From Alectoria sarmentosa (Eukaryota; Ascomycota; Lecanoromycetes; Lecanorales; Parmeliaceae), in the NCBI GenBank assembly GCA_009733775.1, contig WOGZ01000034.1:62001-126000 (forward strand): a DNA stretch of 64,000 nt. The letters run 5' to 3'. Shown here piece by piece: positions 35,158 to 44,593 of this stretch. The notes under the pieces are model-generated. The model had not been told where the DNA came from. It made no database searches and saw only the letters and a program-made list of their open reading frames with translations. Both the position numbers and the translations under genes were made by a program. Every line of letters begins with the position of its first letter. Within the stretch, counting starts at the first letter, position 1.

Positions 35158-36185
35158 GGCATGTAGGAACGCTAAAAGCTCCTTGTGATTCTGCTGGAAA
35201 TCCATAAAATCCATGTAGCCTCAGATTTGACGGTGCTCCGGAATTACTGCTGAAAAGCCTTCTGCTCTACGAGGGAAAGGGAGCTCGGGTCTTGTCCGGG
35301 AATGGTCATGGTGTATGAGGCCATGTCAATAGTATTCGGAATAGGAGATAGCCCTACTCGGCCACCGTAGCCCCAGAAATTCCATTCGTTAGTAGAGTCT
35401 TTCTGCGCAGGTGTCCAGTTTCTCCGGTGGCCATTCCGAATAATTCTGGACATGACCTCCTCCTCGTACTGTAGTGCGGGGGGGGGAGCTGGGGACGCGA
35501 TTGGGGCTGCTTTTTATATTGGCCTTGTTCCGCCAATCGAAGCTAGAAAAAGCTTCTAGACCTGATTTTGGAAAGGATCGGTATTCTAGAACCAGCATTA
35601 GAAGGTTTCATCGGAACATTTCGGTCAATCTCTGCATCTCAATTACCAAATTCCCCCATCTTTTGACAGGCCCTGCTCTTTTAGCGCTTGCGTAGCGGTG
35701 AGCTAATATAGCAAGCTTAAACTATGGGTCCCTCGGTCCAACTTGTTAATTCAAAGCACTGCAACCGAGATTGAAGAAAATACCCATCTCTTGTCTTTGC
35801 ATCGTTTTCCATATTCATCAGCACGGAGACTGTGATGAAAGGAACAGTCATGGCAGGCATCAGAGGACGAAGAGCGCGGCCTGGTCAATTGGGGGTTGGG
35901 TTCCCGCTTATCAAAGCGACCAAAGGTCCCGGATTGTTTCAATTGCGCAAGAGGTAGTATGCCGTGTCATTTAGCGCAATTGATAGCGTCATACATGATA
36001 TAGCTAAGGTAAGGTAGGAGAGGCCGTACCGTCAATAGCTTCCGTGCTGCCCCACTGAGCAATTCAACTCAGGGGGAACACTCCCCAATTGGCTGCCTCT
36101 TCCCAGTCTCCTCGAGTCTCCAGACTCAGGAGCCACAATGCAAACAATTCTACATGTTGGGTGCAGGGTGTCAAAATAACACGCC

Positions 36186-36231
36186 ATCTCCATATCTCCA
36201 TATCTCCATATCTCCATATCTCCATATCTCC
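36186..36231. repeat. 8-bp minisatellite (ATCTCCAT), 5.75 copies
   Basis: A perfect tandem array read directly, ending 173 bases before the start codon of the rhodopsin-like gene at 36405. Copy number is likely to vary between isolates. Confidence 0.95.
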
Positions 36232-36404
36232 AGCAGAGGGTCTGTGCGAACGCCTGAGGCCATGATTAGAGTACAGTAGTAGGTACTGTAGGTATATGAT
36301 AAATAACAGGGTCCCCAAAGACGTTGACCTTTGGAACCATCCCCCACAACAGCTCCCCATTTTCCCCGCTTTCACTCGGACCTTGGAACTGCTGCACAGT
36401 CGAG

Positions 36405-37982
36405 ATGCCGGCTTCTATCTCACCAGCCGAGATCGAGTATGAACTCGCGCATGTTCATGACAATCGAGCACCTAACATTGTCATCTCTACTGCAATATGC
36501 ATCGCCTTGGCCATCACCGCAGTACTGATGAGGCTCCTCGCTCGTCGTCTGAGCAAATCGAGAATACTTGCCGATGACTACATGATCTTCTTCGCCCTGG
36601 TAAGCCGATCGAGAGCTTCCTTCCTCAACCACCTGAAGCCAAGCAATCTCGATTGTTCGATTGGCTGATGATTTTCCAAAGATTATATGCATGGGTCAGG
36701 TCGCTACATGCTTTTACTGTAAGTTCAGACTCTGATATAGCCATCTTTCCCTGCAACAACGTTGCTGATGCCCATCTCCGTACCTAGCCGTACATCTTGG
36801 AGCTGGAAAACATGTCATTCTCCTCAAGGATCCAGCAGCGTACGCCAAGGTATGGACTGGCTTCCCCTCTGGAATCTTTGATTCAGCTGTACATCACCGC
36901 TCTAATGCCCCACAGACCATCATATCAATGGAGGTTCTCTATTGCATCGGCACCGCCGCATTCAAATACTCCGCCCTTCTCCTCTTCCACCGCATATTCG
37001 GCTCCGTTCCTCGCTTTACCACCTTCCTCTGGTTCTTCGCCTTCGTAATCCTTGCCAACAACATCGCCGAAATCTTCCTCTCCATCTTCCGTACGTTTTT
37101 TTCTGCGATGATGGTATCTGTTCTGTATCAAATTTGAATTACAAGATGTTTTTGGAGCACGAGGACAATGCTACTCCCGGGGCCCGTCTGCTCATCTCAT
37201 TTCCTGCCTCGAATGAGCGATGCTGACTCCGAAATCTGAGTAGAATGCACGCCTGTACACAAGGCTTGGGATTTGGATGTTGAAGGCTCTTGCGTGAACA
37301 TTCTCTTAGCCGCCTGTATACCCGCCTCTATCAATGTGGTCTCGGATGTCGTTACTTTCTTGCTGCCTCTACCGTTGATCTGGAACCTACACATGGAGCG
37401 GAATCGAAAGATTCAGTTACTGGGCATCTTCCTTCTGAGCGGCTTGTGAGTGATCTTGCTATCCTTCTCTTCCCATTCTCACAGCGACTCCGCGCTGACA
37501 CAAGCCACTACACTGTAGCGTCTGCATAGCTAGCACCTACCGCACAATAATCGTCAAGCGTCTCTCCCATCAAGACGCAAGCTGTACGTTCCTGCGCCTT
37601 CTTCCCTCATCACACTTCGCATTGCTTAAAAATCCCCAACCTAACAATCGCAGGGGCGGACGTTGACCCCATCATCTGGGCCATTGTCGAGAACTCCATC
37701 GGCATCGTCAGCGCTAGTCTACCCACCATGCGACCTATCTACATTCTGATAGCCCGTGGACACCACTGCAGCTCTGAACGGTCTTGTGAGCGCTGTAGCA
37801 AGGCTCGAGGTTCTCCCAGTGGCGGCAGTAATAGCGAGAGGCGGGTCCATAAGCGCGCATCGACGACATCTCATTGGTTTGAGTCCCAGCGTTCGGGTGG
37901 TAGAAAAGGGAGTTATCATTCAGACATTGGGATCTTGGAGAAGGGTGTAGTGGGGGCTTCGGACGTGGTGGAGATGTATTGA
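36405..37982 (+). CDS. Rhodopsin-like seven-helix membrane protein (PTH11-related)
   Basis: Seven exons (36405-36599, 36682-36718, 36788-36849, 36916-37090, 37244-37445, 37519-37583, 37654-37982) join in frame to 354 residues. The N-terminus is short (about 24 residues), then helix 1 (IVISTAICIALAITAVLMRL). The D-D-Y motif at the start of helix 2 (LADDYMIFFAL), the HLGAGKH loop, helix 4 (WFFAFVILANNIAEIFL), the loop Cys (CTPVHKAWDL and EGSCVN), and NVVSDVVTFLLPLPLIWNL with LLGIFLLSGLFVC are typical of the fungal rhodopsin family. The last helix (SIGIVSASLPTMRPIY) is followed by an ~80-residue hydrophilic tail rich in Ser and Arg. A role in sensing surface or host cues is suggested for the family but unproven. 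Two small exons (37 and 62 bases) were placed by frame and motif. Confidence 0.88.
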
Positions 37983-39203
37983 TGTGCCTTGGGTAAAGGA
38001 TATAATGGGTTGGATTGGGACCGGGGTATGTGGCGTGCAAGGCGTTGGAAGACGAAACTTGTATTGACGATGTACAACACGGTTCCTCGTTAATGTTCCT
38101 TTTCTTTCATGAAAATTGAGCTCGAGCTTTGCAAAGCATAGCACCCTTAGGTCGAGAGGTGAAAATTCGCCAATCATCTTGATCCCAAATGCAAAATGTC
38201 AAGGCCCGTCAGCATCTCGAGGACGAGCGTCCTGTGGCTGAAATTTTCCCTTAGTCACAAGTGTCCTTATCAGGCACTCGATGACCCCTTCGCGACGCGA
38301 GATTGGAGAACGTCGCGTCTGTAAATACTACACACGCGCTAGAGTAAGCGTCGCGTGCACCGGCGAAAGTGCAATGTCCTGACTCCTGCAGCCTGCAGCT
38401 ACCTACCGTTCTATCATCCTTCCACAACCTCCAACAACAGCCAGCCGTTGTTGTCCTCGTCGCATAAGCCATTGCCCCTTGGCCATCATGACTCTCCAGC
38501 TAGGTACGTTGAGCCCCGTCCTTGACACGTTGAAGGCTTGAAAGCTGGCGTGAAGCAAGTCTGAGCTCCGAAATTACCTTACATAGCGCCATGAGCGCTT
38601 GTGCAGCAGCTTCATACAAGTCTCAAAGAGTCCTTGCTGATAACGTAACGGCCACTAGAGAGAGGAGGACGCCTTTCCCGCCGCTAGCAAGAGATGCGAT
38701 AGCCGCTCAATTAGCGTGAACAAAGAGAATGCAAATCCTTGGCATTTGAAAATTCTCCACCCCTTTTCTCCACCCCTTTTTTGATGGTTGTTTGAAAAAA
38801 CCCACGAAAAAATTAATAATCGTATATGTAGGCTGGCATTAAAGCGTATACCCCCCATATCGGGCTAGCTGCTGCCAATGCGCTAACCAGATCAAGCAAG
38901 CCTCGCGCGGAGATAGTCGCAGGGATCCTCGGTAGTAGCAATGCAGTAGCAGGGCAAGTCTTCTCAGGCCTCTCCTTGTAGAACAAAGACATCAGACGGT
39001 TTCAAATCGTCGAATAGCGAGGTCTTTGAATCGTCCTTCTATGGCTGCATTTGATTGGCTAATGAGCTTCTCTGATTGCTATCAAAAATACGCCTTTCGT
39101 ATTCAAATGTGCATTACTTATCAGCTAGCTAGCCTTTCTACAGCTGAAAAGAATTGAGTTCCATGGCCTCGTTGTCTTCCATACATGTCGAATTTGAAAT
39201 ATC

Positions 39204-39390
39204 TCACTGTCGCCCTCCTGGTGTAGCAGTAGATCCTCCACGATTACCTCGTCGTCGTGAGTCCTCCTGATCAGCCACCTGGTTAGCCCTGATGGCTAGC
39301 TCCTGTTCTCGCAGTCGCAGTACATGCTCAAATCTAGAAGGTTTCAAGATCAACGTCCGTCCAGTCGTCGGGAGGAGGTCCTAGGGCCAT
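39204..39390 (-). pseudogene. Degraded short coding remnant
   Basis: On the minus strand, ATG at 39390 begins MALGPPPDDWTDVDLETF and stops. A frame-shifted continuation reads FEHVLRLREQELAIRANQ and then an Arg/Gly-rich end at 39204. A TATAAAA lies about 90 bases upstream (near 39480). Charged helical composition is unlike random DNA, but no family is recognised. Possibly the 5' end of a transposon gene. Confidence 0.3.
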
Positions 39391-39547
39391 TGTTGCTAGT
39401 TTGATGTTGAGGGAGGGGGTGCGTGCTATGAAGCGCGAGATCTTGAATACTTTCGGCCCTCCGTCGGTTACAAGCGGGTTTTATATCTGATTCGCCCAGG
39501 CAGCGGCTAACCATATTAGGGGGAGTACACGCCTAACAAACATGAGG

Positions 39548-39779
39548 CTGATAACCGCGGAAAGGCAACAAATTTCTTGCTTGAAATTTAGTACTCTCGG
39601 CATTTATTCAATAAATCAGTCAATATAGATCAATTTATAATATTTCAACTTTTCAGTTATATTACAGAATATACGCTACAATTTGCACTCTTGAGAATTT
39701 ACATTAAACATTTCGATGTGCTTAAATAATATAAAAAAGCGAGGTGAAATCTTGTTGTCATCGGTTCAGCGGTTATCAG
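39548..39779. mobile_element. MITE-like element with terminal inverted repeats
   Basis: The left end CTGATAACCGC is matched exactly by the right end GCGGTTATCAG. Beyond the 11-base core the similarity continues with mismatches (AACAAATTTC against GAAATCTTGTT). The 232-bp interior is AT-rich and has no ORF. Both sides carry CGCCTAACA (39530-39538 and 39783-39791), although not directly abutting the ends. Size, ends and lack of coding fit a non-autonomous DNA transposon. A second copy is not present in this window. Confidence 0.5.
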
Positions 39780-39875
39780 ATACGCCTAACAGACAAAAAA
39801 GAACAAGTACGTACTACTGAGAGATCTTTCAAGCTTTCCACTACTGGGTAACTCGCGCCCCCAGCACATATTTTA

Positions 39876-39927
39876 TTTTATCGTTATTTTTATATACCCT
39901 CATATATTCATAAAAGCAACGATAAAA
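39876..39927. repeat. 10-bp inverted repeat, 32-bp spacer
   Basis: TTTTATCGTT (39876-39885) faces AACGATAAAA (39918-39927). It sits in AT-rich DNA just right of the MITE-like element. It may be another element end or a chance palindrome. Confidence 0.6.
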
Positions 39928-41171
39928 CAATTCGTTTGTCAGACCCGACGCACTTCACTCTGCACTTTTAGGGATACTTTCCGGATCAACACGAATATCT
40001 TCCACAATCAACTTCACCGTTGACCCCTGGAAGGCGAGTCTGTTTAAGATGCAGCGCACTGGAAGAGCGCAAGAGCGAGTGAGGACAGGAGGGGCCTTCG
40101 GAAGCGAAGGAAGATCCTGTTCACGAGTGACGCACTTGGCAGGTAGCAAGACTGACCCGAATGTTGTCCTCGTATGCTTCTTGGGGGGGGGGGAAAGATT
40201 AAGAAGCACCACGATACCATTATACTAGCACCATTATGAATCGAACCTAATACTAAGTAAACACCTCCGCGGGGGGGGATGTACATTTATGTATCGAAAA
40301 GGGATGTTCGTGTATCACGCCCCAAAAAATGTCACACGAGCGGCAAGTCTTCGATTGATCAACACCACCATATTTCCGGATTTGGACGGATTAGCCAAAG
40401 CTCCTTTGCGAGAGACTTCTTATGTTGGAGGGGGGGAGGGGAGGGGGGGTGTAAGATAGTAGAAAATACGAGGTCATGTCAAAAAGTATTGGGACTGGCC
40501 ACCGGAGAAGATTCGCACCCTGATTTTGTAAATTCAGCTTAATCGTAATCGCGCCAGGAGCTGTGTGGGAACAGAATCCAAGTGCGAGGAGGGTGCTGGG
40601 TGAGAGGCTGCTAGCTGGCCGGTGATCTACGCTCCTGCATTAGCCAATTTTGATCATCGCATCGGACGAATCAACCGTGCAGCCATGATGCAGGGATTGC
40701 AATGCTTACCCCCCATTATTCAGCTACCTACGACCCTTTGAAGGAAGAGACGACATCTCGACCTCCACCTCATCCCCTTACCACGCAAGGAGTAGGATTC
40801 CGCGGGCGTGTTCGGTAAGTTCAAGGATTGTGCCGCATTTACCAGCATCATTTTGGTGGTAGGTTATACTGCATCTGCATTTGGCCGCCTTGTCATAGCC
40901 TGATGGTTCGTGGCCCGGAGCATGGATGCTGGGTCGCAGATCTTCGGTCGTTACGTTTACTTGCTCCAAACATTCAGTAGCATCTGACGGGTTGTCCTTC
41001 TCTTATACTTGTTGTAATCGTAGTTCTTCGGATGGATTTTGGCCTGTCTCAAGAGCCAGCATTACTTGAGTCTACTCTCACGTCTATCCTCAAAGGCGAA
41101 TTCTGCCTTCGCCGTTGCTACAGTGACCGTTTGAGAAGCGAACTGTGGGACAAAAATAACCAGACAACATC

Positions 41172-42666
41172 ATGGCTGATGCCGTAGCCCCAGTAGGTCA
41201 CACAAATGGAACCACCTTCGTGTGGAATACAAAAGGCCAAGTCATTGCGGCGGCAGCTCTTCTTCCATTCCTTGGAATCGTCCTGGTGGGACTGCGCTTT
41301 TACGTTAGAATCAAAACGAAGGCTGGGCTGGGTGCGGATGACTGGTTGACTATTCCTGCATTGGTGAGGGACTGGTTTTGAGGCTGCAAGTCGCAGTGCT
41401 GATTATGGTTCGCTCAAAGCTGATTGTCATCAGCCTTGGGGTGTGTTTATTGATTGGTGAATTGTTTCTGTCGCTTTGTGATTTTCTGGTGTTAACGCTA
41501 CTGTAGGTGTTGGCGAGAATGTCATAGCACATACCACAGCACCAGATCCAGACTCGAGTCCTGAGGCTCAACTCTACCAGATAAGTCCAGCCCAAGAGCT
41601 TCTGGAAAAGGTGTGAATGGGATGCTTTTGGAATACCCGAAAACTTCTGCTAATCATACTGCAAGATTTATTTCATCTTCTATACGCTCATGATACCAGC
41701 CTACGGTCTTATCAAACTCAGTGTCATATTCTTCTACCGCCGTTTGTTCGTCAAGGGCACGAATTCTCGCTTCGACAGTATCACAAAGGCCTCTATTGTG
41801 ATTGTGATTCTATGGACCATTGCGTTCTTTTTCGCCCATGTTTTCGCGTGTGGTGTCTACGTATCCAATACCTGGGGCCCTTTAATCAACCTAAAACACT
41901 GTGCCAATGGGGATGTGATTGCGAATGGGCTGTTTATCAGCGACTTCCTTAGCGACCTTCTGGTCTTGGTGCTTCCAATGCCGATTGTGAGCAATGGCCC
42001 AGTAGATATGGTTCAGCGTCTGCAACTAATTGCTGAACAGATTGCGAGGCTACATATGTCAACAACACGGAAGCTCAACGTCATCGCTGTGCTAATGCTA
42101 GGAACTATGTCAGTATTGCTTCGAAAGGTAGAGGTCTTCAAAGCTGACACCTCCCAGGTCCTTCTGTGCATCCATTGTCAGGATGGTGTTCAATTTCCAG
42201 ATTACCGCGGCCGGGTTGGCCAAGAAAACAGATGTGGACGGTAAGCGTGCACACCCTCCTCAATCGCACCATACCTTTGGAAACCTAACGAGCAGCATCT
42301 TTAGAGGTCCTCACTACCCTCTTATATTGGAGTATGATCGAAGCTGGTCTTTCACTTATCGCTAGCTGTCTCCCCTCCATCCACGTCATCTTCGCCAGCA
42401 GCTCCATCCCGTCGATCATCGCCCGCGTTCGCAGCGCTATCTCCCCTCATTCAATACACTCAAACGGATCCAGAAGCTCGAAGAAGTCTTATGAGAACAT
42501 GGATACATCTTCGAAGACTTCGCATGAGCAGCCACTCAAGCAACAGGTAGACAGTTCGAGTCATATATATGCGACATATGAGATGGATGATGCGCCGCCA
42601 CTGCCGCCACCGGATGGAGCGATCTTTGTGCAATCGGACCTTTCGCAGTGCGAGATCTTGGTTTAA
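41172..42666 (+). CDS. Rhodopsin-like seven-helix membrane protein (PTH11-related)
   Basis: Seven exons (41172-41363, 41420-41456, 41507-41610, 41666-41986, 42041-42108, 42158-42240, 42305-42666) join in frame to 388 residues. Features are helix 1 (VIAAAALLPFLGIVLVGL), the ADDWLTIPAL entry to helix 2, helix 3 (IYFIFYTLMIPAYGLIKLSV), FFYRRLFVKG, helix 4 (SIVIVILWTIAFFFAHVF), loop Cys residues, FLSDLLVLVLPMPI and LNVIAVLMLGTMSFCASIVR. The tail is ~105 residues with Ser- and Pro-rich parts. Intron 5 uses a GTCAGT donor at 42109, because the more obvious TCA-GTATTG donor would put exon 6 out of frame. It lies 3.2 kb from the preceding rhodopsin-like gene on the same strand, but the two proteins differ clearly in sequence. 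Confidence 0.86.
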
Positions 42667-43028
42667 TCAAAATAATCGGAATGTTCACTGTGACGACGAA
42701 CGATGGCTTCGCGAGTCAGGTTTTGAGATTTAGTCATTCCGGATGCATGAGTACGTTCCCGTGAAAGATAGACCGTAAATAGTCTCGGTAGCTTCCGATC
42801 TCAGAAGAGCAGTGCAACAGACATTTGCTACGAGACTCCTCTCAGCTTAGCTGCCCTCGATATTGTTCTATCTTTAAAAACTGTTTTGACAGTGGCTTAC
42901 ACTTGTACGTATGCACAGGTGCGTCATGTTATCAATCACCAGTCGGATCACTAGATGAACATGTGGCAGTCCCCCATCCTTCCCTATCGATAGCCCTGTT
43001 TATTGCAGAAGAGAGCCTAGGAAGCACA
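42667..43028. other. Intergenic region
   Basis: 3' flank of the rhodopsin-like gene and 5' flank of the P450 pseudogene. Nothing recognised. Confidence 0.4.
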
Positions 43029-44593
43029 ATGTTCTTATCACACTTCACCTTCTTGTTCATCCTCATTACCTTCCTCTATCTCAGTACTCGGAAAAAAATT
43101 CTACATGGCTATCCTATAGACGCAAAATGCTTGCCCACAGTTACAGTCAGCCAAATTACCACCACCACGTCGACCTTTTCATGGGCGATGATTCTCATCG
43201 AAAATCGTCAATGGTAGAGCCAAAGGTCGACTAATGAGAGTGCTCCAAGACCTATACCATACATACGGAAAGACCTTCCAGGCTAGGTTCCTAGGCGTAG
43301 ACGTCATTTACACCTGCGACCCCCCCCCCCCCACTATCCAGGCGATTAATACCACTGAGTTTACCCGTTTCCGTGTGAATCCGCTAAGACGACCGATAAA
43401 TGCTGACTGGGTAGGTGAGGGGGTTTTTGTGTCCGATGGCCATGACTGGAAGCAAGCGCGAAAGATCATCATGCCAGTTTTCGCGAGAGCGCATGTTGCG
43501 GATTTATCGGTGTTCAGAGTACATTTAGATCGGATGATTGATCTCTTACCCGGAGATTGGGAGACTGTGGACTTGAGGCCGCTATTTCGAAGATTGGTTT
43601 GTTGATTTCTGCTTTTATCTCGCCATATGCCCTTATCAAAAGTCCATACAATCCTCTAGTTCATATAGAACGAGTTCAACAGAATTGTTCTGATGTTATT
43701 ATGCAATTTTCGGACCCTTCAATCAAGTTCTTCGGCGAAGACCCAGACACTCTGCTACCCGACTCAGCAAAGCTAGATGCTGAGCAGTTTCTCACATCCT
43801 TCGACGAAGCCATGGCGGGCGTAGGTTGCAGAACGGCTATTGCTGGCGTATCCTTTGTGTATTTTCGGGCGACCCGAGACGCAGAATGGAGGCAATCTAT
43901 CGCCGAAGTGCATAAAAATGTCGACAAGTACAAAGATGAAACATTGACTGAAGAGGCGAAAGCCGGAGCCACAGCCAAGAATGGGGAGCAAGGGCTTGGA
44001 AGAGGCGTGGTTACCACCGTCAATGTGACCTCAAAATCACACGTCTTTTCCGTACTCTCCGAACTCGTCAAAGTGACTACCGACCGCAAATTCCTCCGAG
44101 ACCAGCTCGTCAGTCTCTTCTTCCCCTCCCGCGATGCGACCGGTATCGACCTCGGCGGCCTATTCTTCAATTTGGCACGACATCCCCACGTCTGGACTAC
44201 AGTTCGCGAGGAAGTGATGATTTCATTGGGGCCGGAGCAGCCGTTGACGTTCGAGAATCTGAAATCGATGAAATACCTCCAGAGCGTGTTGAGTGAAAGT
44301 ATGAGAGTCCTTCGCCCAAAGCCCAAAAACACCTTTCCCCCCCTCCCACCAACAAAAAAAAGTACGCCATTTTTCGCAAGACCGAGCAAAGCTAAGGATT
44401 CCACTTGGACATCATAGGCCTACGACTTCTGGCTCCAGCTCTAATGGGGGCCGGTATGTGCGTCACCGACACAGTACTTCCCCGAGCTGGTGACGCCAAC
44501 GGCGACTCTCCCCTCTTCATCCAAGCTGGCACGAAAGTAGATATGTATTTCGGCGTCATGCAGCGGGACGCAGATGGAGAAAGCTCCTCTTGA
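43029..44593 (+). pseudogene. Truncated CYP52-type cytochrome P450
   Basis: CYP52-like P450s are membrane monooxygenases that oxidise alkanes and fatty acids. The N-terminus has an anchor (FLSHFTFLFILITFLYLS). The P450 body reads LQDLYHTYGKTFQARF, GEGVFVSDGHDWKQARKI, PVFARAHVADLSVF, KLDAEQFLTSFDEA, a modified I-helix SRDATGIDLGG (usual form AGRDTT), and ExxR as ESLRLLAPA. Next comes DTVLPRAG and a YFGVMQRDAD stretch. Then the frame stops at 44593, before FRPERW and the haem-binding FxxGxRxCxG. No heme-binding segment is visible further on. Introns lie at 43597-43682 and 44299-44417. Near 43100-43200 the front part changes frame: the P450-like frame (KLPPPRRPF) contains a TGA at 43189. Without the Cys ligand the product cannot be an active P450. 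A 13-base C run occurs near 43320. Confidence 0.82.

Larger units (their letters stand above)
33788..36404. other. Gene-poor region with minisatellite
   Basis: No supported gene. Minus frames at 34841-34560, 34711-34481, 35162-34851 and 35453-35244 are 69-103 residues long and have no domain; the last (WNFWGYGGRVGLSP) is the most protein-like. A 10-base G run lies near 35478. A hairpin resembling a tRNA arm and an 8-bp minisatellite are listed separately. The right end is the promoter of the next membrane-protein gene. Confidence 0.4.
37983..41171. other. Gene-poor, partly AT-rich block, probable transposon graveyard
   Basis: About 3.2 kb with no supported gene. Contents: a MITE-like element (39548-39779), a second inverted repeat (39876-39927), G runs near 40182, 40270 and 40432-40449, and a sequence at about 40475 (CATGTCAAAAAGTATTGGG) of the kind seen at mariner ends. 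On the minus strand at 39390-39204 a degraded coding stretch follows a TATAAAA sequence. Between 39590 and 39930 the DNA is strongly AT-rich, compatible with RIP-type decay. No intact transposase is visible. Confidence 0.5.

Noticed and set aside
35101..35165. A tRNA-Gln-like gene
   Set aside because: D-arm and anticodon-arm resemblance only; no T arm or acceptor stem follows.
40470..40500. A complete mariner-type transposon
   Set aside because: Only one end-like sequence is seen; no partner end and no transposase.
43676..44404. 242-residue minus-strand frame
   Set aside because: Antisense of the P450 body, which has clear family motifs on the plus strand.
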